Below the pieces are notes generated by a model. That model worked only from the letters and a program-made list of their open reading frames with translations. It was not told the DNA's origin and did no database searches. Source: Chloroflexota bacterium (lineage in GTDB: Bacteria; Chloroflexota; Anaerolineae; Anaerolineales; UBA11579). From it: DNA of 64,000 bases. Shown one piece after another: positions 8,653 through 18,107 of this stretch; position 1 is the first letter of the stretch, and every line of letters begins with the position of its first letter. The stretch spans positions 62,001-126,000 of the forward strand of contig JABFGG010000005.1 of assembly GCA_013112575.1 (NCBI GenBank), read 5' to 3'. Both the position numbers and the translations under genes were made by a program.

Positions 8653-10041
8653 ATGCAAGATAAACGCTTTCATTTAGTTTCTCTCGGCTGTTCCAAGAAC
8701 ACCGTTGACTCCCAATCCATGGCCCAACTGCTGGATCGCGCCGGCTATCAGCCCAGCCCATCCGCCGGTGAAGCCGATGTGCTTATCGTCAATACCTGCG
8801 GCTTCATCGGTCCCGCCAAAGATGAGTCCTATACCGTTTTGGGCCAACTCGCCGAGGGCAAAAACGATAACCAGATGCTGATCGCTGCCGGTTGCCTCAC
8901 CCAGCGTTACGGCGCAGAGGTCGCTCAGCGCGTCCCCGGAATTGACGGCATTTTGGGCACCCGCCGCTGGATGGACATCGTTGATGTCATCGGACAGATC
9001 CGCGAGAAGAAGCATCCCGAGCCTCTCTACCACCTCCCGGATGCCGCCACCGTTGGCACCGACGAAGATGGCGTCATCCGCATTGCTCATTACGGCCCCA
9101 GCGCCTACCTCAAGATCGCCGATGGTTGCCGCCGCCCTTGTGCTTTTTGCGCCATCCCGCTCATCAAAGGCACGCTTGTCAGCCGCCCCATGGATGCCAT
9201 CCTCAATGAGGCTCGTATCCTCCAGGATAATGGCGTGCGCGAGATCATCCTCATCGCCCAGGACTCAACCGACTACGGTCATGATGCCGGGCTCAAGAAT
9301 GGTTTGGCAACACTTCTCGAAGAATTGACCCGCACCGTCCCCGACGTGGATTGGATCCGCATCCTCTACAATTTCCCCGGCTCGGTCACCGATAAGCAAA
9401 TTGAGGTTATGGCCCAACACCAGCAGTTGCTACCCTACCTCGACATTCCTTTGCAGCACGCCCACCCTAAAACCCTCCAACGCATGCGCCGCCCGGCCAA
9501 CATGGATTGGGTTCACAAGACCATCGCCAAGATGCGTACCGCCATGCCCGACCTCGCTATTCGCACCACCTTCATCGTGGGCTACCCAGGCGAAACCGAA
9601 GAGGAATTCCAGACTCTACTGGACTTTGTTGAGGAAATGCGCTTTGACCGTGTCGGCGCTTTCACCTTCTCTTACGAACCCGGCACCAGCTCTGAACCAC
9701 TTGGCGACCCCATCCCCGAAGAAGTTAAAGAGGACCGTCGCGACCGCCTCATGACCCTCCAGCAAGGTATCTCCCTGGAGAATAACCAGGCCCAGGTTGG
9801 CAAAACCCTCGACGTCCTCATCGAGAGTCACGGTGAAGTTGAAGGCAGCGACGAACCCATTGCTCTGGGCCGCACATACCGTGACGCCCCCGAGGTCGAT
9901 GGTATAGTCATCGTCTCAGGTCAGCCCCCCATCGGTGAGATCGTCCCTGTCAAGATCGATGGCGCCATGGCCTATGACCTCACCGGCACAGTCGAAACTA
10001 CCCACTCCATCATCATGCCCGACCAAATCCCCTCAAAATAA
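8653..10041 (+). CDS. rimO: Ribosomal protein S12 methylthiotransferase RimO
   Basis: FHLVSLGCSKNTVDSQSM, radical SAM CRRPCAFCAIPLIKG, C-terminal TRAM-like domain. Confidence 0.93.
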   Translation: MQDKRFHLVSLGCSKNTVDSQSMAQLLDRAGYQPSPSAGEADVLIVNTCGFIGPAKDESYTVLGQLAEGKNDNQMLIAAGCLTQRYGAEVAQRVPGIDGILGTRRWMDIVDVIGQIREKKHPEPLYHLPDAATVGTDEDGVIRIAHYGPSAYLKIADGCRRPCAFCAIPLIKGTLVSRPMDAILNEARILQDNGVREIILIAQDSTDYGHDAGLKNGLATLLEELTRTVPDVDWIRILYNFPGSVTDKQIEVMAQHQQLLPYLDIPLQHAHPKTLQRMRRPANMDWVHKTIAKMRTAMPDLAIRTTFIVGYPGETEEEFQTLLDFVEEMRFDRVGAFTFSYEPGTSSEPLGDPIPEEVKEDRRDRLMTLQQGISLENNQAQVGKTLDVLIESHGEVEGSDEPIALGRTYRDAPEVDGIVIVSGQPPIGEIVPVKIDGAMAYDLTGTVETTHSIIMPDQIPSK

Positions 10042-10046
10042 TTCCC

Positions 10047-11033
10047 ATGCTTGACACAACCAATCCCCAACTCCAATTCGCTCTTGATGCCGTCCGCCAG
10101 GCCAGCCACCTTGTTAAACAGGTACAGGCCGAGATGGTCTCCCCTGCCCTCGAAAAACAGGACCGCTCCCCCGTCACCGTCGCCGACTTCGCCGCCCAGG
10201 CACTGGTAGCTCACAATTTGCAATTGGCTTTCCCTGACGCCGATCTGGTTGGGGAAGAAGATGCCGCCAGCCTGCGCACCGATGATGTAATGCGATCTCA
10301 GGTGACAGCTTTCGTTTCCAATGTCTTTGAAGATGCCAGCGAAGACAATGTCCTCAACTGGATCGATCGTGGGGATGCCGCAGGCCACGGCAAATATTGG
10401 ACATTGGACCCAATCGATGGCACCAAAGGCTTCCTGCGCGGCCAGCAATACTGTGTCGCTCTGGCCCTCATTGAGGACGGTCAAGTGCAGGTCGGTGTGT
10501 TGGGCTGTCCCAACCTTTCTGATGGCTACACGCAAGATATTGGCGGTCCCGGTTCCCTCCTCGCTGCCGTGCGCGGCCAGGGTGCCTGGGTCATACCTCT
10601 GGATGATTCCGTAGATATGCAGCAGATCAAAGTTTCGGAAATTGCTTCAGCCGCCGAAGCCCGCTTCCTGCGCTCTTTTGAGGCCGGACACACCAACGTC
10701 AGCCAGTTAGATGTGATCGCCGAAAAGATGGGCGTAGAAGCCGAGCCTGTACGCCTCGACAGCCAGGCCAAATACGCCATCCTGGCCTCTGGCGCTGGTG
10801 ACCTCATCTTCCGTCTCATCTCCCCCAAAATGCCTGATTACAAAGAAAAGATCTGGGATCAGGCTGCCGGTTCCCTCGTCCTTGAAGAAGCTGGCGGAAA
10901 GATCACCGACCTCGACGGCAAGCCCCTCGACTTCACACAGGGACGCATGCTTACCAAAAACCGCGGTGTCCTGGCATCAAATGCCCTATTGCACGATGCC
11001 GCTTTGGAAGCCATCCATAAGGTCGGGGCATAA
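10047..11033 (+). CDS. 3'(2'),5'-bisphosphate nucleotidase / inositol monophosphatase family
   Basis: KQDRSPVTVADFAAQALV, FWTLDPIDGTKGFLRGQQY-like motif, KIWDQAAGSLVLEEAGGKITD. Confidence 0.88.
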   Translation: MLDTTNPQLQFALDAVRQASHLVKQVQAEMVSPALEKQDRSPVTVADFAAQALVAHNLQLAFPDADLVGEEDAASLRTDDVMRSQVTAFVSNVFEDASEDNVLNWIDRGDAAGHGKYWTLDPIDGTKGFLRGQQYCVALALIEDGQVQVGVLGCPNLSDGYTQDIGGPGSLLAAVRGQGAWVIPLDDSVDMQQIKVSEIASAAEARFLRSFEAGHTNVSQLDVIAEKMGVEAEPVRLDSQAKYAILASGAGDLIFRLISPKMPDYKEKIWDQAAGSLVLEEAGGKITDLDGKPLDFTQGRMLTKNRGVLASNALLHDAALEAIHKVGA

Positions 11034-11040
11034 TTTGAAG

Positions 11041-11060
11041 GGGCGCAGCAAGCTGCGCCC
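11041..11060. repeat. Intergenic palindrome (GGGCGCAGC-AA-GCTGCGCCC)
   Basis: 9-bp perfect arms, 2-nt centre, between convergent genes; same outer arms as the palindromes at 22514 and 62281. Confidence 0.7.
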
Positions 11061-11071
11061 ACTCCTCAATT

Positions 11072-11524
11072 CTATTCGTCATCATCGCGCGACCGGATCA
11101 GCAATAAGGGCCGGTCCACACGCTGTAACACACCTGCCGCTACACTGCCATAAAACACCCTACCCATGCCGCTGCGCCCGTGGCTGGCCATAGCGATCAA
11201 GTCCGCCTTTTCTTTGCGTGCTATATCAATAATGGTCTCCACCACCGGGCCTTGCTCTACTTTTGTTATCACCCGGATGCCCTTGCTCTCCACTTTCTTT
11301 GCCAGGCTCTCAAGATACCCTTTAGCTTCCCCCACCAGGGCTTTGGTCTCCGTGGCATCGATATCCACGTAAGACACCATCGGGTCCATCAATAAATACA
11401 CTGGGGATACCACATCCAAAAAGATCAGCTTGGACCCCAGACAGGCCGCCAATCCTTCCACATGGGGCAGGATCTTCTCTGCGCGTTTTGAGCCATCTAA
11501 CGGGACCAGGATCGTTTCATACAT
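11072..11524 (-). CDS. Universal stress protein (UspA family)
   Basis: MYETILVPLDGSKRAEKILPHVEGLA ... IAMASHGRSGMGRVFYGSVAAGVLQRVDRPLLLIR. Confidence 0.93.
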   Translation of the reverse strand: MYETILVPLDGSKRAEKILPHVEGLAACLGSKLIFLDVVSPVYLLMDPMVSYVDIDATETKALVGEAKGYLESLAKKVESKGIRVITKVEQGPVVETIIDIARKEKADLIAMASHGRSGMGRVFYGSVAAGVLQRVDRPLLLIRSRDDDE

Positions 11525-11720
11525 CTGGCAACTCCTTTAGCTAACCTATTCGCTTCCCTCTCAGTATGAACTTTTTGACAACGAAAACTAGGGGCAGATG
11601 CCCTCAAGATAACTGACAAACGTACTCAAATTACTTTACAAACTATTTACCCTCAAAATACAACCACATAAAGCTCCTTTTCTACAATGCATGCATCAAA
11701 GTCGGACAAAGGAGAAAACC

Positions 11721-12209
11721 ATGAAAAGCAAAACTTTCCTCACTTTCCACTACGCTTTACTGGCCCTCATCCTATTGCTGGCCCTTGGCCTGGCAGTCAA
11801 ACCCGCTTATGCTGACACAGGTGGCGGCACGGGTACTCTGATAGCCGAAGGTGATGGCTTGGCCGGGCTTATCGGGGATGGAGAGATCACCCTCTCCGGC
11901 AACGGCGGCTTGTGGATCAAAGACGCTGCCGGCGATGCTGTCATTGAGATCAGCGGGCGCGGCCAGGCTCAAGAGCTACGCAACGGCTGGGTGCAATATA
12001 TGGGCTTTAACGGCGAGGCGCATGTCACTGGCAGCCACATCTCGGTTGTGCTCTCGGGTGTCGATATCAGCGTAGAAGCCTCTGGCACCGGGCGTTTCTT
12101 CCTGCGTGGCAGCGGCTGGTACGAGGTCAACGGCCAGCGCTACGACTGGACCCCCGACCTAACCGTCATCTCCATCGGCGAACCCGTTGAAATTGCACCA
12201 GCCCCCTGA
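11721..12209 (+). CDS. Secreted protein of unknown function
   Basis: MKSKTF... signal peptide ending near AYA; glycine-rich beta-strand-like repeats. The start at 11721 has a GGAG upstream. Confidence 0.6.
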   Translation: MKSKTFLTFHYALLALILLLALGLAVKPAYADTGGGTGTLIAEGDGLAGLIGDGEITLSGNGGLWIKDAAGDAVIEISGRGQAQELRNGWVQYMGFNGEAHVTGSHISVVLSGVDISVEASGTGRFFLRGSGWYEVNGQRYDWTPDLTVISIGEPVEIAPAP

Positions 12210-12223
12210 TTGGTAAACTAACA

Positions 12224-12258
12224 GAAAAAGAGGATGAGGGTTGCTCATCCTCTTTTTC
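12224..12258 (+). terminator. Intrinsic terminator
   Basis: Perfect 15-bp stem GAAAAAGAGGATGAG / CTCATCCTCTTTTTC with a 5-nt loop, just after the CDS ending at 12209. Confidence 0.8.
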
Positions 12259-12313
12259 TTCACATATTTGACGCAAGCGATGAAATGACATATTTATGAC
12301 AACTTGAAGTATT

Positions 12314-12360
12314 TGTCATTCCGAGCGATTTCGCGAAGCGAAAGAGTGAGGAATCCCTCA
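12314..12360. repeat. Interspersed element TGTCATTCCGAGC...GGAATCCCTCA
   Basis: Shares TGTCATTyCGAGC...AATCCCTC with 21008-21038. Confidence 0.45.
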
Positions 12361-12408
12361 AATCCTTATTAGATAATCGCCTGTTCCATTCAAGGCAGCA
12401 ACTAGGCT

Positions 12409-13242
12409 TTACCTCCTATCAACAAGACCCTGAACTTCTTTAGTGATTTTCTCAAGTTCGGAGAGAGCAAGTCCCAGGCTCTCAGCTTCAGGATTTAGAG
12501 AGCTGATAGTTTGCTCAACTCGCTCCCTAAACCGTTCGGGTTTTATTCCAAATGCCTCTGCCTTAACAATTGCCCCCTTTTCATTCAACAAATAGTTTTC
12601 ATTCAAAGCAAATAAAACTTGTAGGAGACACGCGATTGTGCGAAAGCCGCACCCTGCGATGTAGCTTACATCTCCACGCTCGATGGCTTTCCTTGCCACT
12701 TCTAAAGAAAACCCTGCTTCCCATATGAACTTGTTTATAAGCACCTCTTGCAAGGCCCTTGGATACGGACGCGTTTGTCCCTTGAGGCTCTCAAGTACCC
12801 TATGCGGATCCCATAGTCCGCGACAGATATCAATCTCACCCATGTAAATTGCCGATACAAAACCGTGCGGATGCCCTACCTGATAATCGATTTGAATTTC
12901 TCCGCGATGACAGGCCGCGATCATATCGCTAACCTTTGTGATATCACGATAAAGAAAATCGACCTTCTGTGAATCCACGGTCAACCATGCGCCTCCGTTG
13001 ATCCATGGTCCCCATTCACCGAGAGCTGTGGTCAGTCCCGTCGCATGCGAATCATCCAATTCGGCAGCTACACGATCAAGTGACCCAAGAGCCAACTTGT
13101 CAGCTTGTGAGTAGTAGATTCCGATGTCGAAATCGGACTTGGGCGTGTGATCGCCACCTGCCCGCGAACCGCCCAAAGCAATCGCCTCAATCCCTTCCAC
13201 CTCGGCCAGATGATCGACCACTTCTTGAAGAAGCTCATTCAT
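12409..13242 (-). CDS. Nucleotidyltransferase-domain protein
   Basis: IEAIALGGSRAGGDHTPKSDFDIGIYY is the GS-x10-DxD pol-beta nucleotidyltransferase motif. Confidence 0.8.
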   Translation of the reverse strand: MNELLQEVVDHLAEVEGIEAIALGGSRAGGDHTPKSDFDIGIYYSQADKLALGSLDRVAAELDDSHATGLTTALGEWGPWINGGAWLTVDSQKVDFLYRDITKVSDMIAACHRGEIQIDYQVGHPHGFVSAIYMGEIDICRGLWDPHRVLESLKGQTRPYPRALQEVLINKFIWEAGFSLEVARKAIERGDVSYIAGCGFRTIACLLQVLFALNENYLLNEKGAIVKAEAFGIKPERFRERVEQTISSLNPEAESLGLALSELEKITKEVQGLVDRR

Positions 13243-13248
13243 TTTGCG

Positions 13249-14181
13249 TCACAATCCCCCGCCCTCGATCATAAACACAAATACCAGCGCACAGGCTACC
13301 GCCCCACCTGCCCCCAACACAATCAAAGCCACAATCCCGCAAGCAATCGGCGTGAAGGCCGCCCGGTTCGTGCGCGAATTGACCTCCATCTGACTCGGCT
13401 CCACCCTCTCGCTGGGCCTCGGGCCATCATCAACAGCCCCTGCCAATGTCAGCAATTCATCAAAAATGCTTCGGACGTAATTCTGATCAAGCACCTCAGC
13501 CGTATAATTGGTGATCTGCAACCGGATCGAGTCCGGCATGTAGTTGATCACCCGCAGTTCATACTTGCCTACGGTTTCCATCAGCTTCCGCACAGCTTCA
13601 CGCACTCCGTTAGCATCCAGCATGCCAATCGCCCAGTTTTTATCATCTGCATACACCCCTACATCATCATCCAACCCTGTCCCCCCTATCCCCTCCTTAT
13701 TCAATAAGCCCGCCGCCACGTTTGATAAGACATTCTTGGTGCCGATGCCCATACGTCCACCCACTGGGGCTTCCACAAACAACTCCATTATGGGGCGACG
13801 ATTGTAGCGGCTCCCCGAAGCATACACATACACGTTGACCTGCCTGCCACCATGGCTGCCCTCATATTTGCGGCCACTCAACAAATAACCACTGCCCACC
13901 AATCCCAGCCCTTCGAAGACCTCATTGAACGCATTGTGCCCCTTGCGACGCAGAAACAGACCTAAGCCCAGCCCACCACCTACAGCAACCACCACGAAAC
14001 ACATCAGGCCCACAACAAAGAAAAATGTTCCGGTATCTCTGCCCCCAAACAATTCCCCCGCAGTAGCCCCAAACAAGGCAAGACAAAGGAAGATGCCGAT
14101 GGGGAGCAATGCAAAAACGGGAATCAGCAAGATACGAATGACGGTACGGTCGCGCCAGCGACGGATAACGGGGTCACTCAC
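13249..14181 (-). CDS. Membrane protein of unknown function
   Basis: 310 aa; two N-terminal TM helices and one C-terminal TM; GTG start. Confidence 0.6.
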   Translation of the reverse strand: MSDPVIRRWRDRTVIRILLIPVFALLPIGIFLCLALFGATAGELFGGRDTGTFFFVVGLMCFVVVAVGGGLGLGLFLRRKGHNAFNEVFEGLGLVGSGYLLSGRKYEGSHGGRQVNVYVYASGSRYNRRPIMELFVEAPVGGRMGIGTKNVLSNVAAGLLNKEGIGGTGLDDDVGVYADDKNWAIGMLDANGVREAVRKLMETVGKYELRVINYMPDSIRLQITNYTAEVLDQNYVRSIFDELLTLAGAVDDGPRPSERVEPSQMEVNSRTNRAAFTPIACGIVALIVLGAGGAVACALVFVFMIEGGGL

Positions 14182-14220
14182 AACTTCTCCTCCTCAGGAA
14201 AATGTAAAGGTAAAAGAAAA

Positions 14221-14238
14221 GGCCGCCAGTTGGCGGCC
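14221..14238 (-). terminator. Terminator of rho (minus strand)
   Basis: GGCCGCCA/TGGCGGCC stem; on the minus strand it is followed by TTTTCTTTT. Confidence 0.75.
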
Positions 14239-14247
14239 TTGCGATTT

Positions 14248-15528
14248 TTAGCGGCCCTCGGCTTGTAAGCTTTCGAGGAATTCCATATTGCTGTCGGTCT
14301 TGCCCAGGCGCTGCATGATCGCCTCGGTGGCATTACCCATATCCAAACCGGCCCCGTGTGGCGGGTCGGCGATCATCTGGTTGTACATACGGCGTAACAG
14401 CCACACACGTTGGGTGATGTCCGGGCCAAGCAGCAGTTCTTCACGGCGTGTCGAAGAACGGTCGATGTCCAACGCCGGGAAAATGCGGCGTTCTTGCAAT
14501 TTGCGGGAAAGGTGCAGTTCCATGTTACCCGTTCCCTTGAACTCTTCGTAAATGATGTCATCCATACGTGAGCCGGTGTCCACAAGACATGTCGCACAGA
14601 TCGTCAGCGAGCCACCTTCCTCGATCTTGCGTGCCGCTCCAAAGAAACGCTTGGGCGGATACAAAGCGGAGGGATCAATACCACCCGAAAGGGTGCGCCC
14701 GGAAGGCGTTACTACCAGGTTGTAGGCCCGTGCCAGACGTGTGATCGAGTCCATCAGGATCACCACGTCGCGCCCCACTTCCACAAGGCGTTTGGCACGT
14801 TGTAACACCATCTCGGCCACGCGCACGTGTGAAGAAGCCGGGTCATCAAAAGTCGATGAGATCACTTCGGCATCCACCGAGCGATCCATGTCTGTTACTT
14901 CTTCAGGACGCTCACCGATCAACGCCACCATCAAGGTTACGTCTTCGTATTTAGTGGAGATCGAGTTAGCGATTTCCTTCAAAATAGTAGTCTTACCGGA
15001 TTTGGGCGGCGACACGATCAAACCACGCTGGCCGCGCCCGATCGGTGAGATCAGGTTGATCATCCGCATGGATAGGACGCGCGAACCGGTTTCCAGGTCA
15101 AAACGTTCTTCAGGGAAAATGGGGGTAAGTGTTTCAAATCGGGGGCGATGCTTGGCTTCTTCCCCATCCATGCCGTTTACTGTCTCGACCTTCATCAGGC
15201 CGTAATGCTTCTCAGAGTCGCGCGGCGGTCGCACGTTGCCGATCACCAGGTCACCGTTGCGCAGGCCATAGCGGCGTATCTGCGTTTGCGACACGTACAC
15301 GTCGTCGCGCCCACCCTGGTAGTGGTTGGAGCGCAGGAAGCCTACGCCCTCGTTCATGATCTCCAGGATGCCGCCGCGCACTTCCAGGCCTTCTTTTTCG
15401 GCTTCGGCCTGGCGAATGCGCATCATCAATTCCTCTTTCTTGAGGCGATTGGCGCGGGGTACTTCCAGGTCTTTAGCGTGCTTGCGCAGGTCCGCTAAAG
15501 GCGTGTTTTCCATTTCTAAAATTTCCAT
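14248..15528 (-). CDS. rho: Transcription termination factor Rho
   Basis: [69 protein letters not shown]. Confidence 0.97.
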   Translation of the reverse strand: MEILEMENTPLADLRKHAKDLEVPRANRLKKEELMMRIRQAEAEKEGLEVRGGILEIMNEGVGFLRSNHYQGGRDDVYVSQTQIRRYGLRNGDLVIGNVRPPRDSEKHYGLMKVETVNGMDGEEAKHRPRFETLTPIFPEERFDLETGSRVLSMRMINLISPIGRGQRGLIVSPPKSGKTTILKEIANSISTKYEDVTLMVALIGERPEEVTDMDRSVDAEVISSTFDDPASSHVRVAEMVLQRAKRLVEVGRDVVILMDSITRLARAYNLVVTPSGRTLSGGIDPSALYPPKRFFGAARKIEEGGSLTICATCLVDTGSRMDDIIYEEFKGTGNMELHLSRKLQERRIFPALDIDRSSTRREELLLGPDITQRVWLLRRMYNQMIADPPHGAGLDMGNATEAIMQRLGKTDSNMEFLESLQAEGR

Positions 15529-15751
15529 AATTACACTCTCAATGAATTGGGGTCAATGCGTAGCTAAGTTGCTGCTTACAGTCCCCTGACAAAGCAGCAG
15601 GCGTGATGGAACGCCAGATTGTTTGGTTAATGTTTACAGATTTTCATGTACAGAATTGGGGAACAAGTGTTTGCATTATAGCCCAAATGCAGGCAAACGA
15701 CAAGCAGCCCAATAGGAAATTCCTCCCACTGCACTATACATTTTAGCAAGT

Positions 15752-17182
15752 TCATTTCTTCTTAACAGCCGCATACGCATCCAGCGCCATCTGCCTTGAT
15801 ACTTTCACATCCACAATCGGCCTAGGGTACTCCTTGCCAATCTCACAATTTGCCTCTCGCTGAACCTCCACTGGCATTTCCCAAGGCGTGTGGATGTATT
15901 TATCCCGCACCTGGACCAACTCCGGCACCCACCTACGAATATAAAACCCATCGGGGTCAAACTTTTTACTTTGTAAGATCGGGTTGAACACCCTGAAATA
16001 CGGTGCCGCATCTGTACCAGTACCGGCCGTCCACTGCCAGCCGCCATTGTTGTTAGCCGGGTCGCCGTCCACCAAATGCTGCATGAACCACTCCTCTCCC
16101 CAGCGCCAATCAATCAGCAGGTTCTTTACCAGGAAAGACGCCGCGATCATACGCGCCCGGTTGTGCATCCAGCCCGTGGTCGCTAATTGTCGCATGGCCG
16201 CGTCCACCACCGGATAACCCGTTCTCCCTTTTCGCCAGGCTGCAAAGTCCTCCTCATCATTACGCCAGCGGAGGCTGTCATATTTTTCACGGAAGCTGCC
16301 TTTTAGGACATGCGGGTAATGATAAAGAATCGAGATGTAGAATTCCCGCCAGATCAATTCATTCAGCCAGGTTTCGGCACCTCTACGTGCCTCACCGGAA
16401 TTGCCGGCCTTATCCCGAGCCTTTAAAGCAGCCACTACCGCTTGCCTGGCAGACAACATTCCAAAACGCAGGTATGGCGAAAGTTGGGAAGTGCCATCCA
16501 CGTCCATGCGGTTACGCAGCTCGTCGTACATGTAGATAGAGGCCTCATTACCCTGGATGAATTTCTCAAGACGTCGCTGTGCTTCTTGTTCACTGGGAGG
16601 GAATATTAGGGTTTGCCCTCCCTTGGCCTCTGGCAAAGCTTCACTCTGAATCTCATCCGGCGTATTGATGCGCTCAGGCGCCGGTAGGATTTCACTGGGT
16701 CCCGGCAACGGCAATTCTTTCCATCTTCGCATGAACGGCGTGTACACTATATAAGGCTCACCATCTCCCTTCAACACCTCATCCGGTGAACGCAAACTGG
16801 TGCTTCCTACGAGTTCGAGAGGTAACTGGGACCCTACAGATTCATCACGTCTACGCGCATAAGGGCTGTGATCAGCTTTGGCAAATATAGCCTCTGCCCC
16901 ACTTTCTTCCATCACCTGCTTCAAGACCTCCGCAGGCTTTCCACTTCTAACGATCAAACGACCACCCCTTTGCCGCAGGTCATTGTCCAATGACTCCAGT
17001 CCACCATAATGGAAAGTAGCCCGCTTCTCACTATAGAACCTTGAACGTTCAAAGAACGGGTCGCGAATGAAAAGCGGGATGACCTCCTCTCCTGCATCCA
17101 ATGCCGCCTGCAGCGCGGAGTTATCTACCAAACGCAGGTCGCGACGCAGCCACCAGATTGCACGCCGCACAGTTTTAGTCAT
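15752..17182 (-). CDS. phrB: Deoxyribodipyrimidine photolyase (cryptochrome/photolyase family)
   Basis: IWWLRRDLRLVDNSALQAAL; C-terminal TGYPVVDAAMRQLATTGWMHNRARMIAASFLVKNLLIDWRWGEEWFMQHLVDGDPANNNGGWQWTAGTGTDAAPYFRVFNP. Confidence 0.95.
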   Translation of the reverse strand: MTKTVRRAIWWLRRDLRLVDNSALQAALDAGEEVIPLFIRDPFFERSRFYSEKRATFHYGGLESLDNDLRQRGGRLIVRSGKPAEVLKQVMEESGAEAIFAKADHSPYARRRDESVGSQLPLELVGSTSLRSPDEVLKGDGEPYIVYTPFMRRWKELPLPGPSEILPAPERINTPDEIQSEALPEAKGGQTLIFPPSEQEAQRRLEKFIQGNEASIYMYDELRNRMDVDGTSQLSPYLRFGMLSARQAVVAALKARDKAGNSGEARRGAETWLNELIWREFYISILYHYPHVLKGSFREKYDSLRWRNDEEDFAAWRKGRTGYPVVDAAMRQLATTGWMHNRARMIAASFLVKNLLIDWRWGEEWFMQHLVDGDPANNNGGWQWTAGTGTDAAPYFRVFNPILQSKKFDPDGFYIRRWVPELVQVRDKYIHTPWEMPVEVQREANCEIGKEYPRPIVDVKVSRQMALDAYAAVKKK

Positions 17183-17292
17183 TCGTCTTTATTCTCTTTA
17201 TTACGGTTTTCATAGATCAACAGAAAAGCATATGGTGCCAGACAAACGACCGTTACGATTGTGCCAAAGACAAAAATAAATAGGTCATTCAT
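17179..17292 (-). CDS. 37-aa single-TM small protein overlapping the phrB start
   Basis: MNDLFIFVFGTIVTVVCLAPYAFLLIYENRNKENKDE; stop overlaps phrB start by 4 nt (ATGA-type coupling). Confidence 0.55.
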   Translation of the reverse strand: MNDLFIFVFGTIVTVVCLAPYAFLLIYENRNKENKDE

Positions 17293-17461
17293 TACGGCTC
17301 GGCTCCGCGAACAGATATGCGCCAAAGGCCAGGATGGACGGCACCCATAGCCCAACGAACACACCCTCATCTTTCATCCCAAAGAACCACAGGGACACAG
17401 AAAACAGGAAGGATGCCCCTGCTGCAATATAGATCGGTAACTTTCTGCGATTGATTTTCAC
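17285..17461 (-). CDS. 58-aa two-TM small protein
   Basis: GTG start at 17461 preceded by AAGGAG at 6 nt: MKINRRKLPIYIAAGASFLFSVSLWFFGMKDEGVFVGLWVPSILAFGAYLFAEPSRNE. The tracked ATG at 17488 overlaps the predicted -10. Confidence 0.6.
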   Translation of the reverse strand: MKINRRKLPIYIAAGASFLFSVSLWFFGMKDEGVFVGLWVPSILAFGAYLFAEPSRNE

Positions 17462-17487
17462 AACGAACTCCTTGAACAATTTGTGCA

Positions 17488-17516
17488 AATATACACCATT
17501 GTCAACATTTTGTCAA
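17488..17516 (-). promoter_or_regulatory. Promoter of the phrB operon (minus strand)
   Basis: Minus-strand TTGACA (17516-17511), 17-nt spacer, TATATT (17493-17488). Confidence 0.65.
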
Positions 17517-17531
17517 TATATTATCAATAAA
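17499..17531. promoter_or_regulatory. Putative operator: three 11-bp direct repeats
   Basis: TTGTCAACATT / TTGTCAATATA / TTATCAATAAA, exactly contiguous at 11-bp period, overlapping the minus promoter -35 and directly upstream of the plus promoter -35. Confidence 0.6.
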
Positions 17532-17534
17532 TAC

Positions 17535-17563
17535 TTGACAAAATATGTGCAACCTGTTATATT
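17535..17563 (+). promoter_or_regulatory. Promoter of the 17574-18878 genes (plus strand)
   Basis: TTGACA (17535-17540), 17-nt spacer, TATATT (17558-17563). Confidence 0.65.
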
Positions 17564-17573
17564 CTAACCATCG

Positions 17574-18083
17574 ATGGAATTTGAAGAAGCCATGCACACA
17601 AACACATTTCCCACTGTCAGCGGCAAGAACCTCGACCGTAAAAAGTTAACCTTCCCAAAGGACTTCCCTGCTCCATACAATCTCGCATTGATGGCTTTTT
17701 ATCAGCGTCAGCAACTGGATGTTAATACCTGGCTACCCTTCGCCGATCAACTCGATAGCGAGCATGAAGATTTCACTTACATCGAATTTCCGGTTGTCTA
17801 CAAAATGAATCCCATCCAACAGTTTTTCCTCAATGAAGGCATGCGCGCCGGCATCCCCAATCAAAAGGCGCGTGAAAAAACCATCACGCTTTATCTCGAT
17901 AAAACCCGTTTCCTGGGTCAGTTAGGAATTGACTCGCAGAATGAAATTCAGATACTATTGGTTACACAAGAGGGGCAGGTTATTTGGCGGGAAGCCGGGA
18001 TCTTTACCAGCAAAAAGAAACAAGCGCTCGAAAGCATTTTGCAGCAGGAACGCCAATTGCAAGCGAGCAACGTCGTTAGCTGA
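17574..18083 (+). CDS. Protein of unknown function, possibly thioredoxin-fold (ATP10/SCO-like)
   Basis: 169 aa; KKLTFPKDFPAPYNLALMAFYQRQQLDVNTWLPFADQL...EIQILLVTQEGQVIWREAG. The start may be ATG 17592, because the predicted transcript start is near 17570. Confidence 0.55.
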   Translation: MEFEEAMHTNTFPTVSGKNLDRKKLTFPKDFPAPYNLALMAFYQRQQLDVNTWLPFADQLDSEHEDFTYIEFPVVYKMNPIQQFFLNEGMRAGIPNQKAREKTITLYLDKTRFLGQLGIDSQNEIQILLVTQEGQVIWREAGIFTSKKKQALESILQQERQLQASNVVS

Positions 18084-18107
18084 TGCAGCTAACAGAGGAG
18101 CTACATC

